DNA of 64,000 bases from Novosphingobium acidiphilum DSM 19966 (GTDB taxonomy: Bacteria > Pseudomonadota > Alphaproteobacteria > Sphingomonadales > Sphingomonadaceae), in assembly GCF_000429005.1 (NCBI RefSeq), contig NZ_AUBA01000003.1, forward strand, positions 62,001-126,000. The letters are read 5' to 3'. A program made the position numbers and the translations under genes. Under the pieces are notes generated by a model. The model saw only the letters and a list, made by a program, of their open reading frames with translations, was not told where the DNA came from and did no database searches. Shown here in pieces: positions 1 to 9,088 of this stretch. Positions within the stretch are counted from its first letter, which is position 1. Each line of letters opens with the position of its first letter.

Positions 1-111
1 TTCGTTCTTTTCAAGAAAGAGTGAATGTTATTTTTTCCCGCTACCGAGTGGTCCCGCGCTTGTCTAGTACCGTGCACGGGCTTTGCGTGTCGGGCCTTCG
101 GAGACTGTGCC

Positions 112-1599
112 ATGCTTGCCATGCCCCCCGTCGATCACCAGGTCGTGGCCCGCCGCGCCGCGATCGCGCGGGCCTTGCGGGCCATCGTGCCCGATGGCGT
201 GATCGATGATCCCGATGCGCTGCGCGTTTACGAATCCGACGGGCTGACCGCCTATCGCCAGCCGCCGTTGCTGACCGTGCTGCCGCAGACCACCGCGCAA
301 GTGGCGCAGATCCTGCGCTGGTGCCACCAACAGGGCATCAAGGTCGTGCCGCGCGGATCGGGCACATCGCTGTCGGGCGGGGCGCTGCCGCTGGCCGATG
401 CGGTGCTGCTGGGCATGGGGCGGTTCAACCGCATTCTGTCGATCGATTATCAGGATCGTATCGTGGTGACCCAGCCCGGGGTCACCAACCTGGCGATCAC
501 GCGCGCGGTCGAGGATGCAGGATTTTATTACGCGCCCGATCCGTCGAGCCAGATCGCCTGTTCGATCGGTGGCAATGTCGCGGAAAATTCAGGCGGTGTG
601 CACTGCCTGAAATACGGCCTGACCACCAACAACGTGCTGGGCGTGGAAATGGTCCTGATCGACGGCGAAGTGGTGCGGCTGGGCGGGGCCACGTTCGAGG
701 CGGCGGGGCTTGATCTGCTGGGCCTGGTGGTCGGGTCCGAAGGGCTGCTGGGCGTGGTGACCGAGGTGACCGTGGCGATCCTGCCGCGCCCCGAAACCGC
801 GCGCGCGCTGCTGATCGGGTTTGCCGGGGTTGAGGCGGCGGGCCAGGCGGTGGCGGCCATCATTGCCGCAGGGATCATTCCGGCGGGCATGGAAATGATG
901 GACAAGGCGGCAACGCACGCGGCCGAGGCGTTTGTGCACGCCGGCTATCCGCTTGATGCCGAGGCGCTGCTGATCATCGAACTCGACGGGCCGCAGGCCG
1001 AATGCGATCACCTGATCGATGCGGTGCGCGCGATCACCCAGGGCTTTGGCTGCACCAGCTGCCGCATATCGGAAACCGAGGCCGACCGGCTGAATTTCTG
1101 GGCCGGGCGCAAGGCGGCGTTTCCGGCCGTGGGGCGCCTGTCGCCCGATTATTATTGCATGGATGGCACGATCCCGCGCCGCCAGCTGGCGCACGTGCTG
1201 CGGCGGATGGCCGATCTGTCGGCGCAATACGGGCTGGGCGTGGCCAATGTGTTTCACGCCGGCGACGGCAATCTGCACCCGCTGATCATGTATGACGCCA
1301 ATATTGCGGGCCAGCTGGAACAGGCCGAAGCGTTTGGCGCGGATATCCTGCGGCTGTGTGTCGAAGTGGGCGGCGTGCTGACCGGTGAACACGGCGTGGG
1401 CGTGGAAAAGCGCGATCTGATGCCCGCAATGTTCACCGATGGCGAACTGGCGCAACAGCGCAGCCTGAAGGCCGCGTTCGATCCCGATGGCCTGCTCAAC
1501 CCGGGCAAAGTGTTTCCGCTGCTGCACCGCTGTGCCGAACAGGGCCGGGTGCACGTGCATCACGGCCAGACCGCCTTTCCCGATCTGCCGAGGTTTTGA
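112..1599 (+). CDS. glcD: Glycolate oxidase subunit GlcD (FAD-linked)
   Basis: Catalytic FAD subunit of glycolate dehydrogenase, oxidising glycolate to glyoxylate and passing electrons through GlcE/GlcF to the quinone pool. The 495-aa protein has the PCMH-type FAD-binding region (PRGSGTSLSGG near residue 85, NVAENSGG near 160) and the C-terminal FAD-oxidase C motifs NVFHAGDGNLHPL and TGEHGVGVEKR. The frame is open from 25, but ATG 112 is chosen because GGAG at 100-103 lies 8 nt upstream. It is the first gene of a glcDEFGB-permease operon and its TGA overlaps the glcE ATG (TGATG). No glcC regulator lies inside the window; it may be further left. D-lactate dehydrogenases share this fold, but the GlcE/GlcF/GlcB neighbours decide for glycolate. 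Confidence 0.95.
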   Translation: MLAMPPVDHQVVARRAAIARALRAIVPDGVIDDPDALRVYESDGLTAYRQPPLLTVLPQTTAQVAQILRWCHQQGIKVVPRGSGTSLSGGALPLADAVLLGMGRFNRILSIDYQDRIVVTQPGVTNLAITRAVEDAGFYYAPDPSSQIACSIGGNVAENSGGVHCLKYGLTTNNVLGVEMVLIDGEVVRLGGATFEAAGLDLLGLVVGSEGLLGVVTEVTVAILPRPETARALLIGFAGVEAAGQAVAAIIAAGIIPAGMEMMDKAATHAAEAFVHAGYPLDAEALLIIELDGPQAECDHLIDAVRAITQGFGCTSCRISETEADRLNFWAGRKAAFPAVGRLSPDYYCMDGTIPRRQLAHVLRRMADLSAQYGLGVANVFHAGDGNLHPLIMYDANIAGQLEQAEAFGADILRLCVEVGGVLTGEHGVGVEKRDLMPAMFTDGELAQQRSLKAAFDPDGLLNPGKVFPLLHRCAEQGRVHVHHGQTAFPDLPRF

Positions 1600-2759
1600 T
1601 GGCGTCTGTCACCATGGCCTGCCCGCGCGATGCTGCGGACCTTGTCGCGCTGGTCGCGGCCGCGCGCGCCGGCGCGACCCGGCTGGCGCTGTGCGGCGGG
1701 GGCAGCAAGGCTGCGTTCGGGGCGGTGCCGACCGGTCCGGTGACGCGGGTCGACATGCGCGGCTTTGCAGGGATCGTCGATTATGATCCGGCCGAACTGG
1801 TGCTGACCGTGCGCCCCGGCACGCCGCTGGCCGAGGTGGAAACGCTGCTTGCCGCACACGGGCAGATGCTGGCGTTCGAACCGTTCGATCATGGCCCGAT
1901 CCACGGATGTGCCGGGGGCGCGGCGACGATCGGCGGGGTGATCGCAGCGGGCGTGGCCGGATCGCGCCGCCTGTCGCGCGGGCAGGCGCGCGATCACCTG
2001 CTGGGGTTTGCGGCGGTGTCCGGGCGGGGCGAAGCGTTTGTCGCAGGCGCCAGGGTTACCAAGAATGTCACCGGCTACGATCTGCCCAAGATCGCCTGCG
2101 GCAGCTGGGGGCGGATGTTCGCGCTGACCGAACTGCACGTAAAGACGCTGCCGCGCGCCGAAATGCAGCAGACGCTGGTGATCGACGGGCTGAACCCCGC
2201 CGCGGCGGTCCTGGCGATGAGCAGGGCGCTGGGTTCGCAAGGCGCGGTTGCGGCCGCGGCGCACGATCCGATCGCGCGCCGGACCGCGCTGCGGCTGGAG
2301 GGGTTTGCCGCGTCGGTGGCGGCGCGGCGCGCGCTGCTCGAAGGCCTGCTGGCTGATACCGGAGTGTTGGGTGCGCTGGATGCGGATGCGGCCACGGCCT
2401 TCTGGCAGGGCTTTCGCGATCTGGCCGCGCTGGCCGATGCGCCGCTGTTGTGGCGCGTGATCGTGCCCGCGGGCCATGCGCCCGGCCTGATCGAGGCGCT
2501 GGAATTGACCGGCGCGCGCTGGCTGATGGATTGGGCGGGCGGGCTGTTGTGGGTTGGCACGCGGGCCGATGGCGCGCTGCGGTCGTTGGTCGAGGCGGCG
2601 GGCGGTCATGCCGATCTGGTGCGCGCCGATGCCGCCACGCGCGGCCGGATCCCCGCGCGCCATCCCCAGGCCCCTGCGGTGGCGGCGCTTGAGGCCCGGG
2701 TGCGGCGCGCGTTTGATCCCGATGGCGTGTTCGAAACCGGCCGGTTCGGGGATTCATAA
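1599..2759 (+). CDS. glcE: Glycolate oxidase FAD-binding subunit GlcE
   Basis: Second FAD-binding subunit of glycolate dehydrogenase. The 386-aa product keeps the N-terminal FAD-binding half (TVRPGTPLAEVE, GGVIAAGVAGSRRLSRG) and the diagnostic GARVTKNVTGYDLPK segment of GlcE proteins. It ends with the FDPDGVFETGRF motif shared with GlcD. ATG 1599 overlaps the glcD stop by 1 nt, so the two are probably translationally coupled. A TTG at 1596 in the same frame is less likely to be the start. glcF begins 1 nt after the stop. Confidence 0.94.
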   Translation: MASVTMACPRDAADLVALVAAARAGATRLALCGGGSKAAFGAVPTGPVTRVDMRGFAGIVDYDPAELVLTVRPGTPLAEVETLLAAHGQMLAFEPFDHGPIHGCAGGAATIGGVIAAGVAGSRRLSRGQARDHLLGFAAVSGRGEAFVAGARVTKNVTGYDLPKIACGSWGRMFALTELHVKTLPRAEMQQTLVIDGLNPAAAVLAMSRALGSQGAVAAAAHDPIARRTALRLEGFAASVAARRALLEGLLADTGVLGALDADAATAFWQGFRDLAALADAPLLWRVIVPAGHAPGLIEALELTGARWLMDWAGGLLWVGTRADGALRSLVEAAGGHADLVRADAATRGRIPARHPQAPAVAALEARVRRAFDPDGVFETGRFGDS

Positions 2760-2760
2760 G

Positions 2761-4047
2761 ATGCAGACGCAATTTTCTCCGGCGGCGCTGGCCGATCCCG
2801 ATACCGCCGTCGCCGAAGGGGTGATCCGCAAATGCGTGCATTGCGGGTTCTGCACCGCGACATGCCCGACGTATGTGCTGCTGGGCGATGAACTCGACAG
2901 CCCGCGCGGGCGGATCTATCTGATCAAGGACATGCTGGAAAACGCGCGCAAGCCCAGCGCCGAAGTTGTCAAGCATATCGATCGCTGCCTGTCGTGCCTG
3001 TCATGCATGACCACCTGCCCGTCGGGTGTAAACTATATGCACCTGGTCGATCATGCGCGCAGCTATATCACCGATACCTACACCCGGCCGTTGCCCGACC
3101 GGATGCTGCGCTGGGTGCTGGCGCGCGTGCTGCCCTATCCGGCGCGGTTTCGCGCAGCCATCGCGCTGGGGCGCATGGCGCGGCCGCTGGCCGGGCTGCT
3201 GGGCAGGATATCGCCGCCGCTGGGGGCGATGCTGGCGCTGATCCCGGCGCGCGACGCCGTGGCCCAGGCGCCTGCGCCGATGCCCGTGCAGGTGCCCGCG
3301 GGCCGCGTGATCCTGTTGCAGGGCTGTGCCGAACCGGTGCTGAAACCGGCCATCCGTGCGGCGACCTTGCGCGTGCTGGCGCGCGCCGGATACGATGTCG
3401 TCCTGGCCAAAGGCGAAGGCTGCTGTGGCGCGCTGGTGCACCACATGGGGCACAAGGACGCCGCACTGGCCGCCGCGCGCCGCAATATCGATGCCTGGAC
3501 CGGCGCCGAATGCCAGGGCCCTGTTGCTGCCATCCTGATCACCACGTCGGGCTGCGGCACGTCGGTCAAGGATTATGGCCACCTGTTGCGCGATGATCCC
3601 GCCTATGCCGCGCGCGCCGCGCATTTTTCGGCACTGGCCCGCGATATCAGCGAATTTCTGGGCCAGATCGCGCTGCCCGCACCCCCGGCCAGAACGGGCG
3701 CACCGTTGCGCGTTGCCTATCACGCGGCCTGTTCGTTGCAGCACGGCCAGAAGGTGACCGAAGTGCCCAAACGCCTGCTGATCGAGGCCGGGTATGACGT
3801 GGTCACCCCCGCCGAGGCGCACCTGTGCTGTGGTTCGGCCGGGGTCTACAATATCCTTCAGCCCGAACTTGCCGACCGGATCGGCCAGCGCAAGGTTGCC
3901 CATATCGAACGGCTTGGCGCCGATGTGATCGCGGCGGGCAATGTCGGCTGCGCGGTGCAGATCGGCCAGCGGACGCAGACGCCTGTCGTCCACACCATCG
4001 AACTGATCGACTGGGCGCATGGCGGCCCGCGCCCCGCACAGCTTTGA
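2761..4047 (+). CDS. glcF: Glycolate oxidase iron-sulfur subunit GlcF
   Basis: Electron-transfer subunit of glycolate dehydrogenase, membrane-associated in characterised systems. Two ferredoxin-type [4Fe-4S] sites are visible: C25-x2-C28-x2-C31-x3-C35 and C76-x2-C79-x2-C82-x3-C86. They are followed by two cysteine-rich CCG domains (GCCGAL near residue 220 and CCGSAG near 355) as in GlcF and heterodisulfide-reductase-like proteins. The length of 428 aa fits the family. ATG 2761 directly follows the glcE stop; the open frame extends upstream to 2554 only inside glcE. Confidence 0.95.
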   Translation: MQTQFSPAALADPDTAVAEGVIRKCVHCGFCTATCPTYVLLGDELDSPRGRIYLIKDMLENARKPSAEVVKHIDRCLSCLSCMTTCPSGVNYMHLVDHARSYITDTYTRPLPDRMLRWVLARVLPYPARFRAAIALGRMARPLAGLLGRISPPLGAMLALIPARDAVAQAPAPMPVQVPAGRVILLQGCAEPVLKPAIRAATLRVLARAGYDVVLAKGEGCCGALVHHMGHKDAALAAARRNIDAWTGAECQGPVAAILITTSGCGTSVKDYGHLLRDDPAYAARAAHFSALARDISEFLGQIALPAPPARTGAPLRVAYHAACSLQHGQKVTEVPKRLLIEAGYDVVTPAEAHLCCGSAGVYNILQPELADRIGQRKVAHIERLGADVIAAGNVGCAVQIGQRTQTPVVHTIELIDWAHGGPRPAQL

Positions 4048-4072
4048 TTTTCGTTTTCAGGAAAGGTTTTTG

Positions 4073-4495
4073 ATGTCGGTGCTCACACTCGAACAGGCCA
4101 ATGCGATCGTCGCCGGTGCCCTGGCCAAAGCCCGCGACGCCGGGTTCAAGCCGCTGACCGTGGCCGTGGTCGATGCCGGCGGCAGCCTGATCGCCTTGCA
4201 GCGCAGCGATGCCTCGCCCGCGATCCGCCCGGCGGTGGCGCAGGGCAAGGCGGCGGGCGCCGTGGCCATGGGCGTATCGTCGCGCACGCTGGGCGAAATG
4301 GCGGTCGATCGCCCGCATTTCATCGGCAGCGTCGCGCCCTTGGCGCCGTATGGCCTGGTCCCCGTCGCCGGCGGCGTGATCGTGCGCGATGGTGCGGGCA
4401 TCGCGATCGGCGGTGTCGGGATTTCGGGCGATACCTCGGACAACGATGAATTGTGTGCGCTGGCCGGCATTGCCGCCGCCGGCCTCAACGCGTGA
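4073..4495 (+). CDS. glcG: GlcG/HbpS-like heme-binding domain protein (DUF336)
   Basis: 140-aa protein of the GlcG/HbpS family (DUF336), often found in glc operons; its biochemical role is unsettled, with heme or cofactor binding proposed. Visible family features are the N-terminal LTLEQANAIVAGAL helix, VAVVDAGGSLIAL, and the glycine-rich C-terminal IGGVGISGDTSDNDE. The start is ATG 4073, preceded by AGGAAAGG; the frame is open from 4019 but that part overlaps glcF. It lies between glcF and glcB in the operon. Confidence 0.9.
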   Translation: MSVLTLEQANAIVAGALAKARDAGFKPLTVAVVDAGGSLIALQRSDASPAIRPAVAQGKAAGAVAMGVSSRTLGEMAVDRPHFIGSVAPLAPYGLVPVAGGVIVRDGAGIAIGGVGISGDTSDNDELCALAGIAAAGLNA

Positions 4496-4506
4496 AAGGT
4501 CCTGTG

Positions 4507-6672
4507 ATGACGCAGTATGTTGAAAAATCCGGCATCAAGGTTGCCGACACGCTGGTGCAGTTCATCGAAACCCGCGCCTTGCCCGGCACGGGGATCACGG
4601 CGGCGGCATTCTGGGACGGCGCGGCCGAAATCTTTGCCCAGTTTGCGCCCGAAAACGCCCGGCTTCTGGCATTTCGCGACACTTTGCAGGCGCAGATCGA
4701 TGCCTGGCACGTGGCGCATCGCGGCGCGCCGATCGACATGGCGGCCTATACCGCGTTTCTGCATGATATCGGGTATCTGGTGCCCGAGCCTGCCCCGTTT
4801 GCGATCACGTCCGATCAGGTCGATGCCGAAGTCGCGCGGATGGCCGGGCCGCAGCTCGTCGTGCCGGTGCTGAACGCGCGGTTTGTGCTGAATGCCGCCA
4901 ACGCCCGCTGGGGCAGCCTGTACGATGCCCTGTATGGCACCGATGCGCTGCCGGGCAAGGCGCAGGGCAAAGGGTATGACGCCCAGCGCGGGGCCCAGGT
5001 CGTGGCGCGCGGGCGCCGGTTTCTTGATTCCGCGGTGCCGCTGGCATCGGGCAGCCATGCCGATGTTGCAGGCTATACGATCGCAGCCGGCGCGCTCGTG
5101 CCGGCGTTGGCCGACCCCGCGGCGCTGGCCGGGTGGCGCGGCGACGCCGCAGCGCCCGAGGCGATCCTGCTGCGCCACAATGGTCTGCATATCGAACTGG
5201 TGATCGATCGCGGCTCGGCCATCGGGTCGACCGATGCCGCGGGGATTGCCGATATCGTGCTTGAATCCGCGCTGTCGACGATTGTCGATTTCGAGGATTC
5301 GGTTGCGGCAGTCGATGCCGACGACAAAGTCGCTGCCTATGCCAACTGGCTGGGCCTGATGCTGGGCAATCTGTCGGACACGTTCGACAAGGGTGGCCGC
5401 GCCATGACGCGCACGCTCAATGGCGATCGTCACTACACCGCGCCCGATGGCACCGCGCTGGCGCTGCATGGCCGTGCTCTGCTGTTTGCGCGCAATGTCG
5501 GCCACCTGATGACGACGCCTGCGGTGCTGCTGGCCGATGGCAGCGAAGCGCCCGAAGGCATCCTTGATGCGATTGTCACCGGGCTGATCGGGATGCACGA
5601 CATCAGGGGCACCGGCGCGTTGCGCAACAGCCGGTCAAAGGACGGGCAGGCGGGGTCGATCTATATCGTCAAACCCAAGATGCACGGGCCCGACGAAGCC
5701 GCCTTTGCCAACGATCTGTTCGATGCGGTCGAAGATCTGCTGACGCTTGACCGGCACACGATCAAGATCGGTTTGATGGACGAGGAACGTCGTACGTCGG
5801 CCAATCTGGCGGCGTGCATTGCGCAAGTGCAGGGGCGCCTGGTGTTCATCAACACCGGCTTCCTCGATCGCACCGGCGATGAAATGCACACCTCGATGCA
5901 GGCCGGGCCGATGGTGCGCAAGGCCGCGATGAAGGACAGCGCCTGGATCAAGGCCTATGAAGATCGCAATGTGCGGATCGGTCTGGCCTGCGGCCTGTCG
6001 GGCCGCGCACAGATCGGCAAGGGGATGTGGGCCGCGCCCGATCGCATGGCCGACATGCTCGACCAGAAAATCGGCCACCCCCGATCGGGCGCCAACACCG
6101 CCTGGGTGCCCAGCCCGACCGCCGCCACGTTGCATGCGATGCATTATCACATGGTCGATGTGTTTGCCGTGCAGCAGGCGCTGGCGGCAGAGCCTGTGCC
6201 GGCGCTTGCGCAACTGCTGACCATTCCGCTGGCCCAAGGCCGGAACTGGTCGGACCAGGACATTCGCGACGAACTCGACAACAATGCCCAGGGCATCCTG
6301 GGCTATGTCGTGCGCTGGGTCGACCAGGGCATCGGTTGCTCGAAAGTGCCCGATATCCACGACATTGGTCTTATGGAAGACCGCGCCACTTTGCGCATAT
6401 CGTCGCAGCATATGGCCAACTGGCTGGTCCACGGGGTGTGTTCGGCCGATGATGTCGATGCGGCGCTGGCACGGATGGCGGTCAAAGTGGATGCGCAGAA
6501 CGCAGACGATGCGGTGTATCAGCCGATGGCCGGCCATGCCGATACCAGCCTGGCCTATCAGGCGGCGCGCGCGCTGGTGTTCGAAGGGGTGGAACAGCCC
6601 AGCGGCTATACCGAGCCGCTGTTGCACAAGTTCCGCGCCCGGGCAAAGCTGCGCGCAGCCGTTGCAATCTGA
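4507..6672 (+). CDS. glcB: Malate synthase G
   Basis: Condenses glyoxylate with acetyl-CoA to malate, consuming the glyoxylate made by GlcDEF. The 721-aa length matches malate synthase G (about 723 in E. coli) rather than the shorter A form. Family segments include VDFEDSVAAVDADDK, IYIVKPKMHGPDE, GLMDEERRTSANL, and the catalytic-region motif FINTGFLDRTGDEMHTSM. ATG 4507 lies 11 nt after the glcG stop. Position in the glc operon fits a complete glycolate-to-malate route. Confidence 0.96.
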   Translation: MTQYVEKSGIKVADTLVQFIETRALPGTGITAAAFWDGAAEIFAQFAPENARLLAFRDTLQAQIDAWHVAHRGAPIDMAAYTAFLHDIGYLVPEPAPFAITSDQVDAEVARMAGPQLVVPVLNARFVLNAANARWGSLYDALYGTDALPGKAQGKGYDAQRGAQVVARGRRFLDSAVPLASGSHADVAGYTIAAGALVPALADPAALAGWRGDAAAPEAILLRHNGLHIELVIDRGSAIGSTDAAGIADIVLESALSTIVDFEDSVAAVDADDKVAAYANWLGLMLGNLSDTFDKGGRAMTRTLNGDRHYTAPDGTALALHGRALLFARNVGHLMTTPAVLLADGSEAPEGILDAIVTGLIGMHDIRGTGALRNSRSKDGQAGSIYIVKPKMHGPDEAAFANDLFDAVEDLLTLDRHTIKIGLMDEERRTSANLAACIAQVQGRLVFINTGFLDRTGDEMHTSMQAGPMVRKAAMKDSAWIKAYEDRNVRIGLACGLSGRAQIGKGMWAAPDRMADMLDQKIGHPRSGANTAWVPSPTAATLHAMHYHMVDVFAVQQALAAEPVPALAQLLTIPLAQGRNWSDQDIRDELDNNAQGILGYVVRWVDQGIGCSKVPDIHDIGLMEDRATLRISSQHMANWLVHGVCSADDVDAALARMAVKVDAQNADDAVYQPMAGHADTSLAYQAARALVFEGVEQPSGYTEPLLHKFRARAKLRAAVAI

Positions 6673-6688
6673 GATCACGCGGTGGGGT

Positions 6689-6714
6689 GCGGCATAAGAA
6701 CAACAACATGCCGC
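6689..6714 (+). promoter_or_regulatory. Stem-loop between glcB and the permease gene
   Basis: Inverted repeat GCGGCAT (6689-6695) / ATGCCGC (6708-6714) around a 12-nt A-rich loop, in the 65-bp gap between glcB and the permease. There is no T tract, so a full terminator is unlikely. It may be an mRNA-stabilising or partial-attenuation element that separates enzyme from transporter expression; this role is inference. Confidence 0.3.
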
Positions 6715-6737
6715 GTATGACGAGAGGGTAGCCGACA

Positions 6738-8360
6738 ATGTTTGCACAACTAGTTACACCGGTGGGGGGCAGCCTGGGGCTGTCCTTCATCATTGCCACT
6801 TTACCCGTATTGACCGTGCTGATCCTGCTGGGCGTGTTGCGCCGGCCGGCCTGGCAGGCGGCGCTGGCGGGGCTGGTGGTCGGGCTGCTGGTGGCGGTTA
6901 CCGCCTGGCAGATGCCGGTGGGCCTGGCGCTTGATGCCATTGCCAACGGCGCGGTCTTTGCCGCGTGGCCGGTGATGTGGACCGTGGTGGCGGCGCTGTT
7001 GTTGTACAATATTTCGGTCGAATCGGGCTATTTCGAGGCGCTGCGGCGATGGCTGATCCTCAATGTGCCCAACGACCGGCGCGTGGTGCTGGTGGTGATC
7101 GGGTTCTGCTTTGGGGCACTGCTTGAAGGCGTGTCGGGATTTGGCACACCGGTGGCGATCACCAGCGCGATGCTGATCATGGTCGGGATGAAGCCGCTCG
7201 ATGCGCTGGTGTTCGTGCTGATGTTCGATACCGCGCCGGTGGCGTTCGGGGCGCTGGGCATTCCGGTTACCGTGCTGGGCTCGGTGACATCGCTGCCCGC
7301 GGCGCAACTGGGCATGATGATCGGCCGGCAATTGCCGTTCATCGCGCTGATCCTGCCCTTCTACGTGATCGCGGTCTATGGCGGGTGGCGTTCGGTCAAG
7401 GCGCTGTGGCCGGTGCTGCTGGTGGCAGGCGGCAGCTTTGCCGTGGCGCAGTTCTATTCGTCGAACTATCTCGATTATTCGCTGACCGATGTGTTCGCAT
7501 CGATGGGTTCGCTGATCGTCACGTTGCTGTTCCTCAAGGTATGGACGCCTGCCCACGATCCGGAATTTGCCATCCGGGACGAAGCGCTGACCGCTGTTGC
7601 CGGCAACAGCACCGTTGCGCCGTGGAAAGGTTGGCTGCCGTGGATCGTGGTGACCGCCACGGTGATTATCTGGACCGACAACAAGATTGCCGCGATCGGC
7701 CAGAAAAAGATCGCCTGGCCCGGCCTGGACAAGGCGATTTCGATCACGCTGTACCATGGCAAGCCTTATGAGGCGGTATGGGCATTCCAGCCGCTGGCCA
7801 CCGGCACCGCGATCCTGGTTGCCTGCCTTGTGACGACCCTGCTGGTCGGCCTGTCGCCCGCCGCCTTTGTCCGCTGTGCGGTGCGCACCGCGCGGCAGAC
7901 GTGGATGGCGATCATGACCGTCATGTTCGTGATGGGCCTGGCCTATCTGATGAACTATTCGGGCCTGGCCTACAGCCTGGGTGCCGGCGTTGCCGCCACC
8001 GGCGCGTTGTTTGTGTTCCTGTCGCCGTTCCTGGGGTGGATCGCGGTGATGCTGTCGGGCAGCGACAGTTCGGGCAATGCGCTGTTCGGCAATCTGCAGG
8101 TGGTCGCCGCCAAGCAGTTGAATCTCAATCCGGTGCTGTTTGCCGCGGCCAATTCGTCGGGTGGCGTGATGGGCAAGATGATTTCGCCGCAGAACATCAC
8201 CACAGGCGTGTCGGTGGTGGGCATGTCGGGCCAGGAGGGCAAGGTTTTTGCCCGCACCTTCCTGCACAGCTTTGTCCTGACCGCGATCCTGAGTGTGCTG
8301 ATCGTGCTGCAGCAATATGTGCTGACCTGGATGATCCCGGTGCTGCCGGCGGCGCATTAG
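6738..8360 (+). CDS. L-lactate/glycolate permease family transporter (LctP/GlcA)
   Basis: 540-aa polytopic inner-membrane protein of the lactate permease family, importing 2-hydroxymonocarboxylates with protons. It contains many hydrophobic helices and the family segments LLEGVSGFGTPVAI (near residue 130), FDTAPVAFGALGIP, LSGSDSSGNALFGNLQ and ANSSGGVMGKMISPQNI. As the last gene of the glc operon its most likely substrate is glycolate (GlcA role), but lactate cannot be excluded from sequence. The first residues MFAQLVTPVGGSLGLSF start at the only sensible ATG. Confidence 0.92.
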   Translation: MFAQLVTPVGGSLGLSFIIATLPVLTVLILLGVLRRPAWQAALAGLVVGLLVAVTAWQMPVGLALDAIANGAVFAAWPVMWTVVAALLLYNISVESGYFEALRRWLILNVPNDRRVVLVVIGFCFGALLEGVSGFGTPVAITSAMLIMVGMKPLDALVFVLMFDTAPVAFGALGIPVTVLGSVTSLPAAQLGMMIGRQLPFIALILPFYVIAVYGGWRSVKALWPVLLVAGGSFAVAQFYSSNYLDYSLTDVFASMGSLIVTLLFLKVWTPAHDPEFAIRDEALTAVAGNSTVAPWKGWLPWIVVTATVIIWTDNKIAAIGQKKIAWPGLDKAISITLYHGKPYEAVWAFQPLATGTAILVACLVTTLLVGLSPAAFVRCAVRTARQTWMAIMTVMFVMGLAYLMNYSGLAYSLGAGVAATGALFVFLSPFLGWIAVMLSGSDSSGNALFGNLQVVAAKQLNLNPVLFAAANSSGGVMGKMISPQNITTGVSVVGMSGQEGKVFARTFLHSFVLTAILSVLIVLQQYVLTWMIPVLPAAH

Positions 8361-8370
8361 GCCGCTGATC

Positions 8371-8411
8371 GCGCCCCGCGCCATCACGCCCGGCGTGGTG
8401 GCGCGGGGCGC
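8371..8411. terminator. Strong hairpin terminator between convergent genes
   Basis: A 19-bp stem (8371-8389 with 8393-8411, one G-U wobble) closes a 3-nt loop, directly after the permease stop and before the convergent DUF4402 gene. It lacks a clear T tract but is very stable and symmetrical, so it probably ends the glc operon and may work in both directions. Confidence 0.75.
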
Positions 8412-8446
8412 CATCGCCCCTGCGCCACGGTTCGCGCCAGGCCGCG

Positions 8447-8947
8447 TCAGTCGTAGGTGACTGTCACGGTATACGTGCCGTGGTAAACTCCGGGCGCTAT
8501 GCCGCTGCCGACCGACAGCGATCCGCCCACACTGAACGTGCCCGCGCCGCTCGCGCTAAGCGTGGCTTGGCCCGATGACGGCGACGTGGCAAACAGCATG
8601 CTCGATGATCCGGCCGTGACGTAGCCGGCACCCGTGGTGACCGAAAAATTGCGGTTGGCATCACCGGTTACGGTGAACTGGTCTGCGGATACCGCCCCGC
8701 TCGAAATCAGCGTTACCGCGCCGACCGCCACACCCGTGCCGGTGGTGGTAACGATGACATTGCCCCCGCCCGGGCCGACTGTCATCGTGCCGAAGTTCAA
8801 CACCCCGCCCGCGCTGTGGGTCAGCGTGATCGGAACAATCACCGTGCTCGATGCGGCGCCTGCCGCGCTCGCGTGCTGGCCGCTTGCCGCCATGGCCTGA
8901 CCGGGCAAAATACCCAGCAATCCTGCCATGACCACGCAACGCCGCAT
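8447..8947 (-). CDS. DUF4402 domain secreted protein
   Basis: 166-aa protein with an N-terminal signal peptide (MRRCVVMAGLLGILPGQAMA) and a Gly/Ser/Thr-rich beta-strand body typical of DUF4402 (HSAGGVLNFGTMTVGPGGG near the start, YHGTYTVTVTYD at the end). DUF4402 proteins are found in many sphingomonads and are thought to be exported, possibly surface or pilus-like; no enzymatic activity is known. ATG 8947 is chosen over an upstream TTG because it gives a basic N-terminus. It is monocistronic, with a long structured leader on its 5' side. Confidence 0.8.
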   Translation of the reverse strand: MRRCVVMAGLLGILPGQAMAASGQHASAAGAASSTVIVPITLTHSAGGVLNFGTMTVGPGGGNVIVTTTGTGVAVGAVTLISSGAVSADQFTVTGDANRNFSVTTGAGYVTAGSSSMLFATSPSSGQATLSASGAGTFSVGGSLSVGSGIAPGVYHGTYTVTVTYD

Positions 8948-8978
8948 GCACAAGGTTCCAAGTCAAACATCCGCGATC

Positions 8979-9028
8979 ACTTGCCGGTGGGGCAAGTCGG
9001 ATTGGATGCTGTTTGGTAAACCGACTTG
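8979..9028 (-). promoter_or_regulatory. Mutually exclusive hairpins in the leader of the DUF4402 gene
   Basis: Two inverted repeats share one arm: ACTTGCC (8979-8985) pairs with GGCAAGT (8991-8997), while CAAGTCGG (8993-9000) pairs with CCGACTTG (9021-9028). Both cannot form together. They lie 32-81 nt upstream of the start codon at 8947. This layout resembles an attenuator or switch, but it has not been matched to a known family. Confidence 0.3.
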
Positions 9029-9088
9029 GTTAATTTTTCATAAGTATTTTTGCGTAGCGAACTGACGGTGCTGGTCAGGTGGGCCAGG

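Noticed and set aside
4057..5598. 513-aa minus-strand open frame
   Set aside because: Antisense shadow of glcG and glcB; no start context or domain.
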